This document shows positions 28,869-37,662 of a stretch of 54,960 nucleotides of DNA, in pieces; the first letter of the stretch is position 1; each line of letters starts with the position of its first letter. Position numbers and translations under genes: made by a program. The stretch lies in the NCBI GenBank assembly GCA_023231425.1, contig JALNVI010000013.1, positions 1 to 54,960 of the forward strand. Direction: 5' to 3'. The notes under the pieces were generated by a model that worked only from the letters and a program-made list of their open reading frames with translations, did not search any database and was not told where the DNA came from. The DNA comes from Desulforhopalus sp. GTDB taxonomy: Bacteria; Desulfobacterota; Desulfobulbia; Desulfobulbales; Desulfocapsaceae.

Positions 28869-29549
28869 AATGTTCTCCTTTGTTCGCGAGATTAAAAGTC
28901 TTACCGGTGGATCCGGTAAGACTATACTACAGAACTGAAGACGAAAAAGAGCGCAAAGAAGCTGTCGTCGTCAGTCAAAACGATGAAAGTTTCCAAGATG
29001 GCAGAGCAGGACGTGAAATTTCCAGAAGCCTCTACATATAAAAAAGGCCACGGGCCTGAAAAGCGCTGTTAGAACCCATAACGAACCGGGCTCTGCGATC
29101 TTCACATCCGGATGATCCTGAATCCTCCCTTCGCAGAAAGCGAATCGGTCGATTCCAGGTCATCTGATTGCTCATTCTGCCAGCCACATGGTTAAACGCA
29201 ATATTTGGAGAGTGTCGGGAATCAAAAAAAAGGTCTGGCCATTCCAGCCACTCGGTACGAGTCAGTCCATGAAAAAAGCCCCTTCAAACAGCAGGAAAAT
29301 CCTATCAAAAGAGGATGCTCCACCAAGGTTGCGAGATTCATTATGACTGCTCGACAATTTCTTTGAGAAACGAGTATATGACATTTACTGTATGCTTGCA
29401 ATGAATGAAATTGATACCAGGCAGTAATAAAACTGACAAAGAAATACGGTGATCGGGGAGCGGGGTTGTGAGAGGATGGAAAAATCAGTGAAGAACGTCC
29501 CTTCCTGCAGAATTGTGACTCTGTTTGAGATTGCAAAGATGAGGATAAA
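28869..29549. other. Long intergenic region upstream of PFOR
   Basis: About 680 bases with no supported gene. A hairpin CTTACCGG-TGGAT-CCGGTAAG (28900-28920) lies in the likely 5' leader of PFOR, about 32 bases ahead of its start on the minus strand. The rest has no long frame with a ribosome binding site, and I find no tRNA fold. Confidence 0.4.
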
Positions 29550-29702
29550 GAGAACATCGAATAATCGCCCATTTTCTTTGTTACAGTAAAAAAATTATCC
29601 TCCGACAAAGCGAGGACCGAGACGTCGAAATAAACGCTATACTCCGATATCAAGGTACCCTTATGCCTGATGAACGAAATACAAGCTGTTTCAAGATCCC
29701 CT
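29550..29702 (+). repeat. Dispersed element family A, copy 6 (chimeric)
   Basis: It starts AGAACATCGAATAATCGCCC and has the long core, then departs: after CTCCGATATC it reads AAGGTACCCTTATGCCTGA, a right-end sequence, before TGAACGAAATACAAGCTGTT and the usual end GATCCCCT. The internal TAAATTTTCTTCTGTGCCTC segment is missing. It ends 17 bases before the stop of the neighbouring minus-strand gene. Confidence 0.85.
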
Positions 29703-29719
29703 GAAGCCAATGAATTCAA

Positions 29720-30244
29720 TCAGTTGACAAATCTTTTTTCATCCTCTGCGCTGATGGCGACCGGTGGAATGACGAGGTTGAAAACCGCCCCCAGCTCGCG
29801 GATAGAAATCATGAAACTTGAAGGGAGAGGTGTTTCCCGTTCTTCTCTCAGGTAGCCGTTGCTCTTTGCCTTGAGCAGCAGGGCGGTGGAATTATTGCCC
29901 TCCTGGTGGTCACAGAGGGCCTGGACCCGCAGGGCATCAGTAATGTGTTGACAGAGCTCTGGCAGGTTACTGCTCAAAGAGAGTAATTCCTGCTCAATCT
30001 CGGGCCAGTGCTGCTGGCGGAAAAGAACAAATTTTTCACCCGGATTCAAGGCCCCGAATACTTCTCCGGTAATTGCTCCTGCAAGCAGGGCTGCTTCTGC
30101 AGAATCGCGCTCTTTATCCCGTGAGACGAGGAACTCTTTTGTCTCGCGGTAAAAAATCATCTGTACCAGTCCGATGCCTTCGCGGAGGATATTCAGCAAC
30201 CGTGTTCCGTCGCTGTTCTGTGCTTCATCAATTCTTGCGGTCAT
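29720..30244 (-). CDS. Hypothetical soluble helical protein
   Basis: The protein has 174 residues. It is largely alpha-helical with no signal or membrane segment. The start MTARIDEAQNSDGTRLLNIL leads into helices, and the C-terminus is ISAEDEKRFVN. Spacing from the DUF493-like gene is 13 bases, so the two are probably co-transcribed. I do not recognise the family. Repeat copy 6 lies just downstream of its stop. Confidence 0.6.
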   Translation of the reverse strand: MTARIDEAQNSDGTRLLNILREGIGLVQMIFYRETKEFLVSRDKERDSAEAALLAGAITGEVFGALNPGEKFVLFRQQHWPEIEQELLSLSSNLPELCQHITDALRVQALCDHQEGNNSTALLLKAKSNGYLREERETPLPSSFMISIRELGAVFNLVIPPVAISAEDEKRFVN

Positions 30245-30257
30245 TGTTCTGCCTGTT

Positions 30258-30533
30258 TCAGAGAATAAATTTCACAGCGGATGCCTGTTTCAACTGCTCA
30301 AATATAGTTACACGGACCTCTTCACTCGGAACTTCAACCACAGCCTTCATACTGTGATATTTTCCTGAACTGCTGCTTCGGGAGTGGTTGATCTCAGTCT
30401 TGTGGGGATGGCACGCTTCTTTGAGACAGTCTACCAGCAGAGCACAGTCCTCGCCAAACACCTTGTATTCCCAGATGCAGGGGTATTCAATCTCTGGTTG
30501 ACCCTCAAGCGGGCAGCGATTTGTCAATATCAT
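30258..30533 (-). CDS. Small DUF493/YbeD-like protein
   Basis: The protein has 91 residues from ATG 30533, which is preceded by AGGAGGATTACCT. The C-terminal half (SSSGKYHSMKAVVEVPSEEVRVTIFEQLKQ) resembles the ACT-like fold of DUF493/YbeD proteins, with the typical SGKY..M...V segment. Its function is not established. A longer frame to 30563 lacks a ribosome binding site. Confidence 0.7.
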   Translation of the reverse strand: MILTNRCPLEGQPEIEYPCIWEYKVFGEDCALLVDCLKEACHPHKTEINHSRSSSSGKYHSMKAVVEVPSEEVRVTIFEQLKQASAVKFIL

Positions 30534-30665
30534 AGGTAATCCTCCTGTAGTTGAATCCCTCAAAAAATAAGATGCAGGAGAGGCTGCGTCAAGAACTGTT
30601 CACTGTCTTAATCCCTTTGCGTCTTGTCTGCTTTGACAGAAAACAGACTGCAGAACATTATTATA

Positions 30666-30825
30666 AGGGGACCTTAACTCACCAGTCTTTCGCCCATCTT
30701 CTTCGTTACAGTCAAAAATTTATCCTCAGAGGCAAGCGCTATACTTTGATATCAATCATGGTTGTAATAAATTTTCTTCTGTGCCTCGAATATGAAGGAA
30801 ATACAAGCTGTTTCCCAGTCACCTC
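30666..30825 (+). repeat. Dispersed element family A, copy 7 (short core)
   Basis: AGGGGACCTTAACTCACCAG to AAGCTGTTTCCCAGTCACCT. The core CCTCAGAGGCAAGCGC is of the short form. It separates nagZ from the DUF493-like gene and ends about four bases before the nagZ stop codon (minus strand). Confidence 0.85.
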
Positions 30826-30828
30826 GGA

Positions 30829-31884
30829 TTACGAGGAGGGCTGTGATCGGGGAAGGCTTTCTTTCAGGTGCATTACCCGTGACCACGCCTCCTCAATTCT
30901 ACTGCGAAGGGCAGTATCGCTGCCTGCTCTCTTTGTCATCTCTTCCTCTATTTCATACAGTATATCAGGCTGGTAATTCAAGTTGTTGCCAATAATCAGC
31001 AGGTCCATCCCGGCCGCGATGCTGCGGCAGCACGCATCAACCAGGCCCCACTTCTTTGTAATACTCTTCATTTGCATATCATCACTGACTGCTGCTCCGG
31101 TCCAGCCGCATCTCTCCCGCAACAGGCGGTGAAGGATTTCAGGGCTGAGAGTTGCTGGCAGGGTGGCATCATACTGCCGGAGGCAGAGGTGTCCCACCAT
31201 GATCATGTCAACCTTGTCTGCCTGCACGAGCCGATGAAAGGGGCTCAGCTCATCCTCGCTCCATGTCTCAGTGATGTCAACGAAACCCAGATGTGAATCA
31301 AGACGGGAGCTGCCATGGCCCGGGAAGTGCTTCAGGCTGGTGAGGACACCCTCCTTTCGGTGTTCTTCGATCCATGCCGAGCAGCACTTCGTCACCGCTT
31401 GAGAATCTGCAGAAAAGCTGCGTTCAATCAGTCCAATAATTGGATTTTCTTTGAAGACGTTTACATCTGTAACGGGGGCAAAATTTAGATTTATGCCAAG
31501 GTCCTTTAAGAGCCGGGCGGTCTGCCCCGCAGCAATGTGGATCGCAGCCGTGCCAGCTTCTCCCAGATGGGCTGCTGAGGGCGTTTCCTTGAAACCGCGT
31601 TCTTTACGAAAACGGCTCACCCGCCCGCCTTCCTGATCAACAGCAATAAAAAGAGGACCTGTGCCTGCCGCCGCTGCCGCTGTCTGCAGGGCGCCGGAGA
31701 GCCTGCGGACCTGTTCGGCGGAGCGAATGTTGTTATCGGGCTCTCGAGCTGCCAGGTTTTTGTCAAAAAGAATAACTCCGCCGAGTTTCAGTTCACGGAT
31801 ATCCCGCAGTATTGAGGGAGTGGGGACGGCGCCGGGGAAGCCGAGGAGAAAGAGCTGGCCAATTTTTTCTTTAAGGTTTGTCAT
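30829..31884 (-). CDS. nagZ: Beta-N-acetylhexosaminidase NagZ (GH3)
   Basis: The protein has 351 residues and removes N-acetylglucosamine from 1,6-anhydro-muropeptides during peptidoglycan recycling. LFLLGFPGAVP at the start, VDQEGGRVSRF (about 75), NLNFAPVTDVN, KHFPGHGSSRLDSHLG (catalytic loop, His/Asp) and SDDMQMKSI (nucleophile Asp) match the family. No signal peptide is seen, as expected for a cytoplasmic enzyme. The stop codon touches the edge of repeat copy 7. Confidence 0.93.
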   Translation of the reverse strand: MTNLKEKIGQLFLLGFPGAVPTPSILRDIRELKLGGVILFDKNLAAREPDNNIRSAEQVRRLSGALQTAAAAAGTGPLFIAVDQEGGRVSRFRKERGFKETPSAAHLGEAGTAAIHIAAGQTARLLKDLGINLNFAPVTDVNVFKENPIIGLIERSFSADSQAVTKCCSAWIEEHRKEGVLTSLKHFPGHGSSRLDSHLGFVDITETWSEDELSPFHRLVQADKVDMIMVGHLCLRQYDATLPATLSPEILHRLLRERCGWTGAAVSDDMQMKSITKKWGLVDACCRSIAAGMDLLIIGNNLNYQPDILYEIEEEMTKRAGSDTALRSRIEEAWSRVMHLKESLPRSQPSS

Positions 31885-31920
31885 TGTGTTTCTGTGTCAC
31901 GGTATCACGTGTGATTTTTC

Positions 31921-32130
31921 AAAAAGTTATGGAAAAAGACAAAGAATTTTACCGTGAAGGACGCGGAGGAACAAACAGGATGATAAATTAATTCTATTGC
32001 AGAGACGCCTGTTGTGCTGGAGACATATGTTGTGGTAAAGACGCCAAATTGGTCGTCTTTACCCGGACCTTTTGCTTCCCTTCGTGTTCTTCGCGGTGAA
32101 AAAAAAATGTCTTGCCGCCTTTTGTTTTTC
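31921..32130. repeat. Repeat family B element (imperfect inverted ends)
   Basis: Left end: AAAAAGACAAAGAATTTTACCG with GAAGGACGCGG following. The right end, read in reverse complement, is AGACATTTTTTTTTCACCGC with GAAGAACACGAAG following. The two ends are imperfect inverted copies, about 210 bases apart. The left-end string also occurs in reverse at 18006-18050. GACGCCAAATTGGTCGTC-type pairing is visible in the middle. No open frame of note. Confidence 0.55.
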
Positions 32131-32150
32131 ATGGGTTTTTGAGAAATTAC

Positions 32151-32281
32151 ATTTACCGCAGGCATTCCTTTGATATCGGAGTTTAGCGCTGATCTCGACG
32201 TCTCGTTCCTCGCTTTGTCGGAGGACAAATTTTTGACTGTAGACTGTAACAAAGAAGATGGTCGATTATTCAAGGTCCCCT
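32151..32281 (-). repeat. Dispersed element family A, copy 8 (left arm missing)
   Basis: It starts inside the element at ATTTACCGCAGGC, carries the long core CTCGACGTCTCGTTCCTCGC, a short duplication (GACTGTAGACTGTAAC) and ends ATTCAAGGTCCCCT at 32281. The arm with GTATTTCGTTCATATTCGAG is absent, and family B sequence lies in its place. Its last base is the first base of the neighbouring stop codon (TTA 32281-32283, minus strand). Confidence 0.83.
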
Positions 32282-32679
32282 TATGCCAGCATGATATGCA
32301 GGGGGATGATATGCAGAGCCTCATTCAGTTGTTCTGTCACGCCGAGAGACCACGAGATACTTTTTCTGGTATTGCCGGGCAGCGCATCAATTGCCTTCAC
32401 GAGGCCCCCAATGTTGATGATCGGGTGCCGGGTGAAAACCGGTGGCAGACCCGAAGTCAGATTGCAGGCCAGACAACAGCCTGGGCGCCGATTGAGGCGA
32501 AGTTCCATGGTCAGTTCGGTTTCTGTTGCGGCCCGCCATGCAAGCTCAATATCGTAGGCACCTTCTGAGGCATCCCCGAAGAGGGCATCAAAAAACTCAT
32601 TGCTTCGTTCGGCTGAAAAGAGACGGGCGAGTGTCTCCCTGTCAAACAGCTCTTTGAACATCTCCGCTGTATTTCCCAT
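32281..32679 (-). CDS. Conserved hypothetical protein of sulfate-reducer type
   Basis: The protein has 132 residues from ATG 32679 (MGNTAEMFKELF), with GAGGAAAC upstream. ATG 32700 is an alternative. An acidic helical start (SAERSNEFFDALFGDASEGAYD) is followed by a region with CCLACNLTSGLPPVF. I recall similar proteins in Desulfobacterota carrying the misleading label pancreas/duodenum homeobox protein; no function is known to me. Its stop codon abuts repeat copy 8. Confidence 0.6.
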   Translation of the reverse strand: MGNTAEMFKELFDRETLARLFSAERSNEFFDALFGDASEGAYDIELAWRAATETELTMELRLNRRPGCCLACNLTSGLPPVFTRHPIINIGGLVKAIDALPGNTRKSISWSLGVTEQLNEALHIIPLHIMLA

Positions 32680-32822
32680 AATTTTCTGTTTCCTCGTCAT
32701 TTGTGAATTCTTTTTGTCCCGCAAAAGGGGACAGCAGTGAAAGAAAATTGGCATTATAAAGGGCGGTCGTGTTTTGTCAACGCCGTTGCGTGGGGTCCCT
32801 CTGCTGTGGTAGAGTGGCGGCC

Positions 32823-34997
32823 ATGAATAACGATCCCTTTGCTCCCATGCCTCCGCCCGTTTCCAGTCTCAATCTCGCAGATCTCAATGAGCCTCAGCGC
32901 GAGGCGGTCACCACCACCGAAGGACCTGTACTGGTCATTGCCGGTGCTGGAAGTGGTAAGACTCGAACCCTTGTCTATCGCGTTGCTCACCTGGTCAATC
33001 AGGGTGTCCCCCCGGAATCCCTTCTTCTGCTCACCTTCACCCGTAAGGCCAGTGAAGAGATGCTCTGGCGTGCAGGGCACCTCCTCGGCGGTGATTGCAG
33101 GCGGGTGGTTGGCGGAACCTTCCACAGTGTCGCCAATATGTTGCTGCGGCGATTTGGCCCGTCTCTCAGTTTCAGCTCCTCCTTTACCATTATTGACCGC
33201 GCTGATGCCGAGGGGATTGTCAATCTGCTGAAGTCCTCACTTGGTATCGGCAAGAAGGAAAAGCGTTTCCCAACAAAGCGGGCTGTTATCAATATGATAA
33301 GCGGATCCGTGAACAAGTCCGTTGACCTTGAGAGTCTGGTGGAGGAACAGTATGCTCACCTGCTTGATCATCTCGATGATCTTCTCTCCCTGGCGAAACA
33401 TTACAAAGAGTTCAAGTTTGATCATGGCCTCATGGATTATGATGACCTGCTGGTCAACTGGAAGCGGTTGCTGGAGGAGTCTGAAGAAGTCCGGCAAAGG
33501 GTTTCAGAGCGTTTTTCCCATATTATGGTGGATGAGTATCAGGATACCAACCTGATTCAGGCCGATATCGTCCGGGGCATGGCGCTGAGCCACGACAATG
33601 TCATGGTGGTGGGAGATGACTCCCAGTCCATTTATTCCTTCCGTGGTGCCGATTTCTACAACATCATGCGCTTTCCCAAAATCTTTTCCGGGACGAAAAT
33701 GATTAAGCTGGAGGAGAATTATCGCTCAACACAGCCTATTCTCTCCCTTACCAACAACATTATTGAGAAGGCGACAGAGAAATATACCAAATCGCTTTTC
33801 TCCCGTATCGAAGGTGACATAAAGCCAAAGGTTTATGCGGGGCGCGATGAGCGGGAAGAGGCTGGCTGGATTGTGAAGACAATACAGCAATTAGTGGGCG
33901 AAGGGGTGCCATGCCATGATATTGCCGTGCTCTTTCGTTCCGGATTTCATTCCTACAAACTGGAAATTGAACTGACCTCGGCGCAGTTTGAATATGAGAA
34001 AAGAGGCGGGTTGAAACTGACGGAGTCCGCCCATATCAAGGATATTATCGCTTTCCTGCGAGTGTTGGTAAACCGTGACGATACCCTCTCCTGGAACCGT
34101 ATCCTGCTACAGCTCGAAGGGGTGGGGCCGACTACCGCACAGAAAATCACCGGCGCGGTTTCAACCTCAGAGGAGTGGTTGAAGACATTGCAGTCGTTGA
34201 AGCCGGGCAGCAAATGGGCTGCGAGCTGGAAGGAGCTGGTTAAACTTTTTGAGGATCTTACCTCGGGCGAACAACAGCCTGGTCGGCTGTATGAGATTGC
34301 AAGAGCATACTATCAGCCTGTTTTTGAGCGTCTTTATGCAGATGATTATCCCAAAAGGCAGAAAGATCTTGACCAGGTGAAAGCTCTGCTGGATGGCTAC
34401 AGTGATCTGCAGAGTTTCATTGATGATACCACCCTCGACCCCCCGGAAGAGGGGAAGGGAGAGCAGGAGAGTGACCGGATTGTTCTCTCCACCATCCACT
34501 CTTCCAAGGGACTTGAGTTTGAGGCAGTGTTTGTTCTCGGCCTTGCCGAGGGGCGTTTCCCCCATGCCTCTGCCGGGTACGGTGAGCAACTTGAGGAGGA
34601 GCGTCGTCTGCTCTATGTGGCAGCAACCCGGGCAAAGAAGTATCTCTACCTCACCTATCCACGTCAGTTGATGACCCAGGATCGCCAGTGGCATCGTTCC
34701 GGCATGTCACCCTTTCTGGTGGAGATTTCTCCCGGTCTGTATGAGCGGGCAGACGGCATGGCTGTGCCGGAGGGGTTTCAGGCCGGGACGCCTCTCCGAG
34801 AGCGGGCCATGCCCCTGCGTACAAAGGGGGCGAAGCTGAAAAAGAGTGACCTTTCTATAGGGCAGCGGGTCAGCCATCCTTTCTTTGGTGAGGGGAGTGT
34901 GAAGATGCTCGGTGAGGGGAAATCAATTGAGGTCTCTTTTGATCGCCACGGACTGAAGACACTCCATCTTGATTACGCCCGTCTTACTCTGGTCTGA
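32823..34997 (+). CDS. UvrD/PcrA-type ATP-dependent DNA helicase
   Basis: The protein has 724 residues. Superfamily 1A motifs in order: Q motif (LNEPQREAV), Walker A GAGSGKTRTL (motif I), VDEYQDTN (II), GDDSQSIYSFRGAD (III), EENYRSTQ (IV), TIHSSKGLEFEAVF (V) and RRLLYVAATRAKK (VI). A C-terminal PcrA-type tail (IGQRVSHPFFGEGSV) is the small RNA-polymerase-binding type domain. It acts in repair and replication. Start ATG 32823 was chosen over the in-frame upstream start at 32769 because homologues start near the Q motif. Confidence 0.93.
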   Translation: MNNDPFAPMPPPVSSLNLADLNEPQREAVTTTEGPVLVIAGAGSGKTRTLVYRVAHLVNQGVPPESLLLLTFTRKASEEMLWRAGHLLGGDCRRVVGGTFHSVANMLLRRFGPSLSFSSSFTIIDRADAEGIVNLLKSSLGIGKKEKRFPTKRAVINMISGSVNKSVDLESLVEEQYAHLLDHLDDLLSLAKHYKEFKFDHGLMDYDDLLVNWKRLLEESEEVRQRVSERFSHIMVDEYQDTNLIQADIVRGMALSHDNVMVVGDDSQSIYSFRGADFYNIMRFPKIFSGTKMIKLEENYRSTQPILSLTNNIIEKATEKYTKSLFSRIEGDIKPKVYAGRDEREEAGWIVKTIQQLVGEGVPCHDIAVLFRSGFHSYKLEIELTSAQFEYEKRGGLKLTESAHIKDIIAFLRVLVNRDDTLSWNRILLQLEGVGPTTAQKITGAVSTSEEWLKTLQSLKPGSKWAASWKELVKLFEDLTSGEQQPGRLYEIARAYYQPVFERLYADDYPKRQKDLDQVKALLDGYSDLQSFIDDTTLDPPEEGKGEQESDRIVLSTIHSSKGLEFEAVFVLGLAEGRFPHASAGYGEQLEEERRLLYVAATRAKKYLYLTYPRQLMTQDRQWHRSGMSPFLVEISPGLYERADGMAVPEGFQAGTPLRERAMPLRTKGAKLKKSDLSIGQRVSHPFFGEGSVKMLGEGKSIEVSFDRHGLKTLHLDYARLTLV

Positions 34998-35071
34998 TTG
35001 CCCATATAAGGTACCCATAAGAAACACATCAGAGTACCCATTAATTTATTCAGCTACCTACTATCAATTCT

Positions 35072-36364
35072 ATGAATTATTCAGACGTTTGTGCATATCT
35101 TGATGCGCTGCAGATGCATAAGATTAAACTGGGTCTCGAGGCAATGCAGGCTTTCCTCGGGCGGGTCGGAAATCCGGAGGCGAAACTGCAGATTGTGCAC
35201 CTTGCCGGGACCAACGGTAAGGGCACCGTCTGTGCCGCACTGCATGAGATTCTCACTCAGGCGCACTATAAGGTGGGCGTCTACACCTCTCCTCATCTGA
35301 GTTCCCCCCGGGAGCGTTTTCGTGTGGGACGCGATTTTATCAATGAAGAAGATTTCGCGCGTCTCGGCAGTCGCATTATTGCGGTGCTGGATGGAGAACA
35401 GATTACCTGGTTTGAATTTACCACTGCTCTCGCCTTCCTCTGGTTTGAGGAACAGGGGACAGATATCGTGATAATGGAGACCGGTATGGGGGGACGGCTG
35501 GATGCCACCAATGTCGCGAGACCGCTGGTTTCGGTAATTACCTCCATCAGTATGGATCACGAAGCCTGGCTCGGTGATACTCTGGCCGCTATTGCGGGAG
35601 AGAAAGCTGGTATCATCAAAGAGCGGGTGCCGGTAATCAGTGGCGCTGGGGGGGATGCTGCGGAGGTGATTGCCTCTGCAGCACAGGGGAAAAATGCACC
35701 GCTCTATCAGCTGCACCGGGATTTCGATTTTGTTTTTGTTGACAATGGCAGCTGGAGCTGGCAGGGGGCAGGGTTACCCGGGGAGCGGAGATACTTCGGT
35801 CTGCACTCGCAGAGTCCCAGCCTTGTTCAGCAGGAGAACGAATCTCTTGCTATCGCGGTGGTGCAGGTGCTGGAGTTGTACGGCTTTCGTGTCGCCGACA
35901 GGGATATTATCTCCGGCATTGCGGCGCTGAAGTGGCCGGGAAGGATGGAATTTTTTACTGTGGTTCGCAACGGACGTACACAGTCTTTTCTGCTTGATGG
36001 TGCCCACAATCCGGCAGGGGTGGAAAACCTTGCCGCAACTCTAACAGCGCATTTTCCGGGGAGACGACTTGCCCTGTGGGGAAGCATGGCGGACAAGGAT
36101 ATCGGCACGATGCTGCATTGCATTGCGCCGCTCTTTGACGAGATGGTGTTTACCCGCCCCCACGGGGAGCGGTCTGCAGAGCCGGAGGCGATCGTTGAAT
36201 TCCTGTTGCCGGAAGATAAACTGCGGGCCCACTGCGAACGTGAACCTGCAGAGGCCCTTGAACGGGTCTGTGCTTCTGCCGGCAAAGATGATTTGATCGT
36301 TGTGGGGGGGTCGCTCTATCTGGTCGGGGCAGTCAGGCCACTGCTTGTGGGGGAACTTGTGTGA
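35072..36364 (+). CDS. folC: Folylpolyglutamate/dihydrofolate synthase FolC
   Basis: The protein has 430 residues and adds glutamate to folates, and probably to dihydropteroate. The P-loop AGTNGKGTVCAALHEIL, YTSPHLSSPRERF, ETGMGGRLDATN, SISMDHEAWLGDTLAAIAGEKAGI and DGAHNPAGV are all family signatures. The Mur-ligase-like fold is complete. The 75-base gap after the helicase contains fragments similar to the repeat ends (AAGGTACCC). It overlaps the HNH gene by GTGA. Confidence 0.95.
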   Translation: MNYSDVCAYLDALQMHKIKLGLEAMQAFLGRVGNPEAKLQIVHLAGTNGKGTVCAALHEILTQAHYKVGVYTSPHLSSPRERFRVGRDFINEEDFARLGSRIIAVLDGEQITWFEFTTALAFLWFEEQGTDIVIMETGMGGRLDATNVARPLVSVITSISMDHEAWLGDTLAAIAGEKAGIIKERVPVISGAGGDAAEVIASAAQGKNAPLYQLHRDFDFVFVDNGSWSWQGAGLPGERRYFGLHSQSPSLVQQENESLAIAVVQVLELYGFRVADRDIISGIAALKWPGRMEFFTVVRNGRTQSFLLDGAHNPAGVENLAATLTAHFPGRRLALWGSMADKDIGTMLHCIAPLFDEMVFTRPHGERSAEPEAIVEFLLPEDKLRAHCEREPAEALERVCASAGKDDLIVVGGSLYLVGAVRPLLVGELV

Positions 36365-36696
36365 GTCGAAAACGGCGCAGGGAGAAACAGGTGGATTTCG
36401 GCTGGATGGATTTTGATGCCCCGGAGGAGCGGATAATCCGTGCCGAACGGGATAAAGCGCGCGCCCTGCGCAAGACGCGCTGGTGGCAGCAGAAGACGGC
36501 TGATGGGCGTTGTTCTTACTGTCATCGGGAGGTCGGGTTCGTCAACCTGACCATGGACCACGTTCTCCCCCTGTCGCGCGGTGGCCGTTCCACGAAGGAA
36601 AACATCGTTGCCTGCTGTGCGGAGTGCAATAAGCTGAAGCAGTCAATGATGCCCATTGAGTGGGATGAATATTGCGAACAGTTTCAAGATAAATAA
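36361..36696 (+). CDS. HNH endonuclease-like protein
   Basis: The protein has 111 residues. A basic N-terminus precedes a compact HNH domain: CSYCHREVG (zinc Cys), TMDHVLPLSRGG (His of the ββα site), NIVACCAECNKLK (Asn and second zinc Cys). The start is GTG 36361, overlapping the folC stop. Such small stand-alone HNH proteins are common in bacteria, and their role is not known. Confidence 0.88.
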   Translation: MSRKRRREKQVDFGWMDFDAPEERIIRAERDKARALRKTRWWQQKTADGRCSYCHREVGFVNLTMDHVLPLSRGGRSTKENIVACCAECNKLKQSMMPIEWDEYCEQFQDK

Positions 36697-36697
36697 A

Positions 36698-36731
36698 GGG
36701 TACCTGAAGTGTGAAGCTGCAGGTACCTCTT
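36698..36731 (+). terminator. Weak terminator after the HNH gene
   Basis: GGTACCTG (36699-36706) pairs with CAGGTACC (36720-36727), followed by TCTTTG. The stem is 8 bp. It lies between convergent genes. Confidence 0.5.
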
Positions 36732-36755
36732 TGCGGTTTACCCCGTATGAGAGGA

Positions 36756-37118
36756 TTATTTCTTTGGTGCTTTGACCAGACGGGGTGTCCAGAAAATTTG
36801 TCCCTGCTCGGCAAGTTCATCGCGGATCTCTCGCCCGCTGTATTCACGAACCTGGTCGAGATAGCCTGTGCGCATGGTCTTGATGCTTACGGTATCTTCG
36901 TCCTCAAGCTCTTCCTTCTGAATGACCTCAATGACATTCAGCGGGGTGACCCCGAGATAGAGCCAGTGTGACTGCCCCTGACGATAGATAACATGGGCTC
37001 CTTCAGGGTCTGTATGAATATTGAGTTTCACCGAGTATTGGGAGGCACAGCCGCTCGTCAGCATCGTCGCACAGAGGCCGGATGCGAGCAGCAGATTACG
37101 GATAAATGATTGTTTCAT
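36756..37118 (-). CDS. PEGA-domain lipoprotein (second of a pair)
   Basis: The protein has 120 residues. The signal peptide ends in lipobox LTSGC (Cys about 24). The PEGA-like segment NIHTDPEGAHVIYRQGQ and YLGVTPLNVI follows, then a charged tail (MRTGYLDQVREYSGREIRDE). It is probably anchored to a membrane and may bind peptidoglycan or other envelope parts, but PEGA function is poorly defined. It is similar in layout to the upstream gene, 11 bases away. Confidence 0.82.
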   Translation of the reverse strand: MKQSFIRNLLLASGLCATMLTSGCASQYSVKLNIHTDPEGAHVIYRQGQSHWLYLGVTPLNVIEVIQKEELEDEDTVSIKTMRTGYLDQVREYSGREIRDELAEQGQIFWTPRLVKAPKK

Positions 37119-37129
37119 TGAGTCTCTCC

Positions 37130-37459
37130 TTACTCCTGTTCAAGTTCGACTTTTACATCAATGGGCTGGGCCAGTGCCTCTGCTCTGCTGTCGTGGCGGC
37201 GGTTGATCCAGAAAGAGGTGATGCGGTCAAGATAGCCAGGTTTCTGTAATTGAATGGTTACCTGTTCAGCTGTATCGGGTTTGCCGGGAAAAGAAATCTT
37301 TGCCGGAGTGACACCGAGGTGGCTGTTGTCCTTGAGATTGACGATTTCAGCCCCTTCGGGGGTGCTGTAAATATTGGCTGCACCATATTGTGTTCCGCCA
37401 CATCCGGCAAGAAACAGCGCGGCCGTTGCAGGGATCAGCAGTTTTGCGATTTTGTTCAT
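37130..37459 (-). CDS. PEGA-domain lipoprotein (first of a pair)
   Basis: The protein has 109 residues. A signal peptide with lipobox LAGC (Cys 20) precedes ANIYSTPEGAEIVNLKDNSHLGVTP, a PEGA-type repeat, and QKPGYLDRITSFWINRRHDSRAE. The GYLD segment and its charged surroundings match the downstream paralogue, so the pair probably arose by duplication. Ribosome binding site AGGAGAAAATT precedes ATG 37459. Confidence 0.82.
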   Translation of the reverse strand: MNKIAKLLIPATAALFLAGCGGTQYGAANIYSTPEGAEIVNLKDNSHLGVTPAKISFPGKPDTAEQVTIQLQKPGYLDRITSFWINRRHDSRAEALAQPIDVKVELEQE

Positions 37460-37662
37460 AATTTTCTCCTGAATAAATAAGAAAGTGTCCTTGAAAAATC
37501 AGCGCAGATGTTAGCCCGTTCTTGCTGAGAACGCAATATAATTAGGCTGTTTTTACGGGGGGTAAACGGCGTTCTTCTGCATCATTGTCCTCCAGTTTCC
37601 CCCTGGCTTGTTGTCCTTCATAAGGAAAAATATCAACGGGGACAAAATTAGCAACAGATATC

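Noticed and set aside
29100..29170. GGTCGATTCC near 29151 resembling a tRNA T-loop
   Set aside because: No acceptor, D or anticodon stem can be paired around it.
29222..29719. 165-residue minus-strand frame ending in MNSLASGDLETACISF-like sequence
   Set aside because: Its N-terminal part reads through repeat copy 6 and repeats peptides seen at other copies; no ribosome binding site or family.
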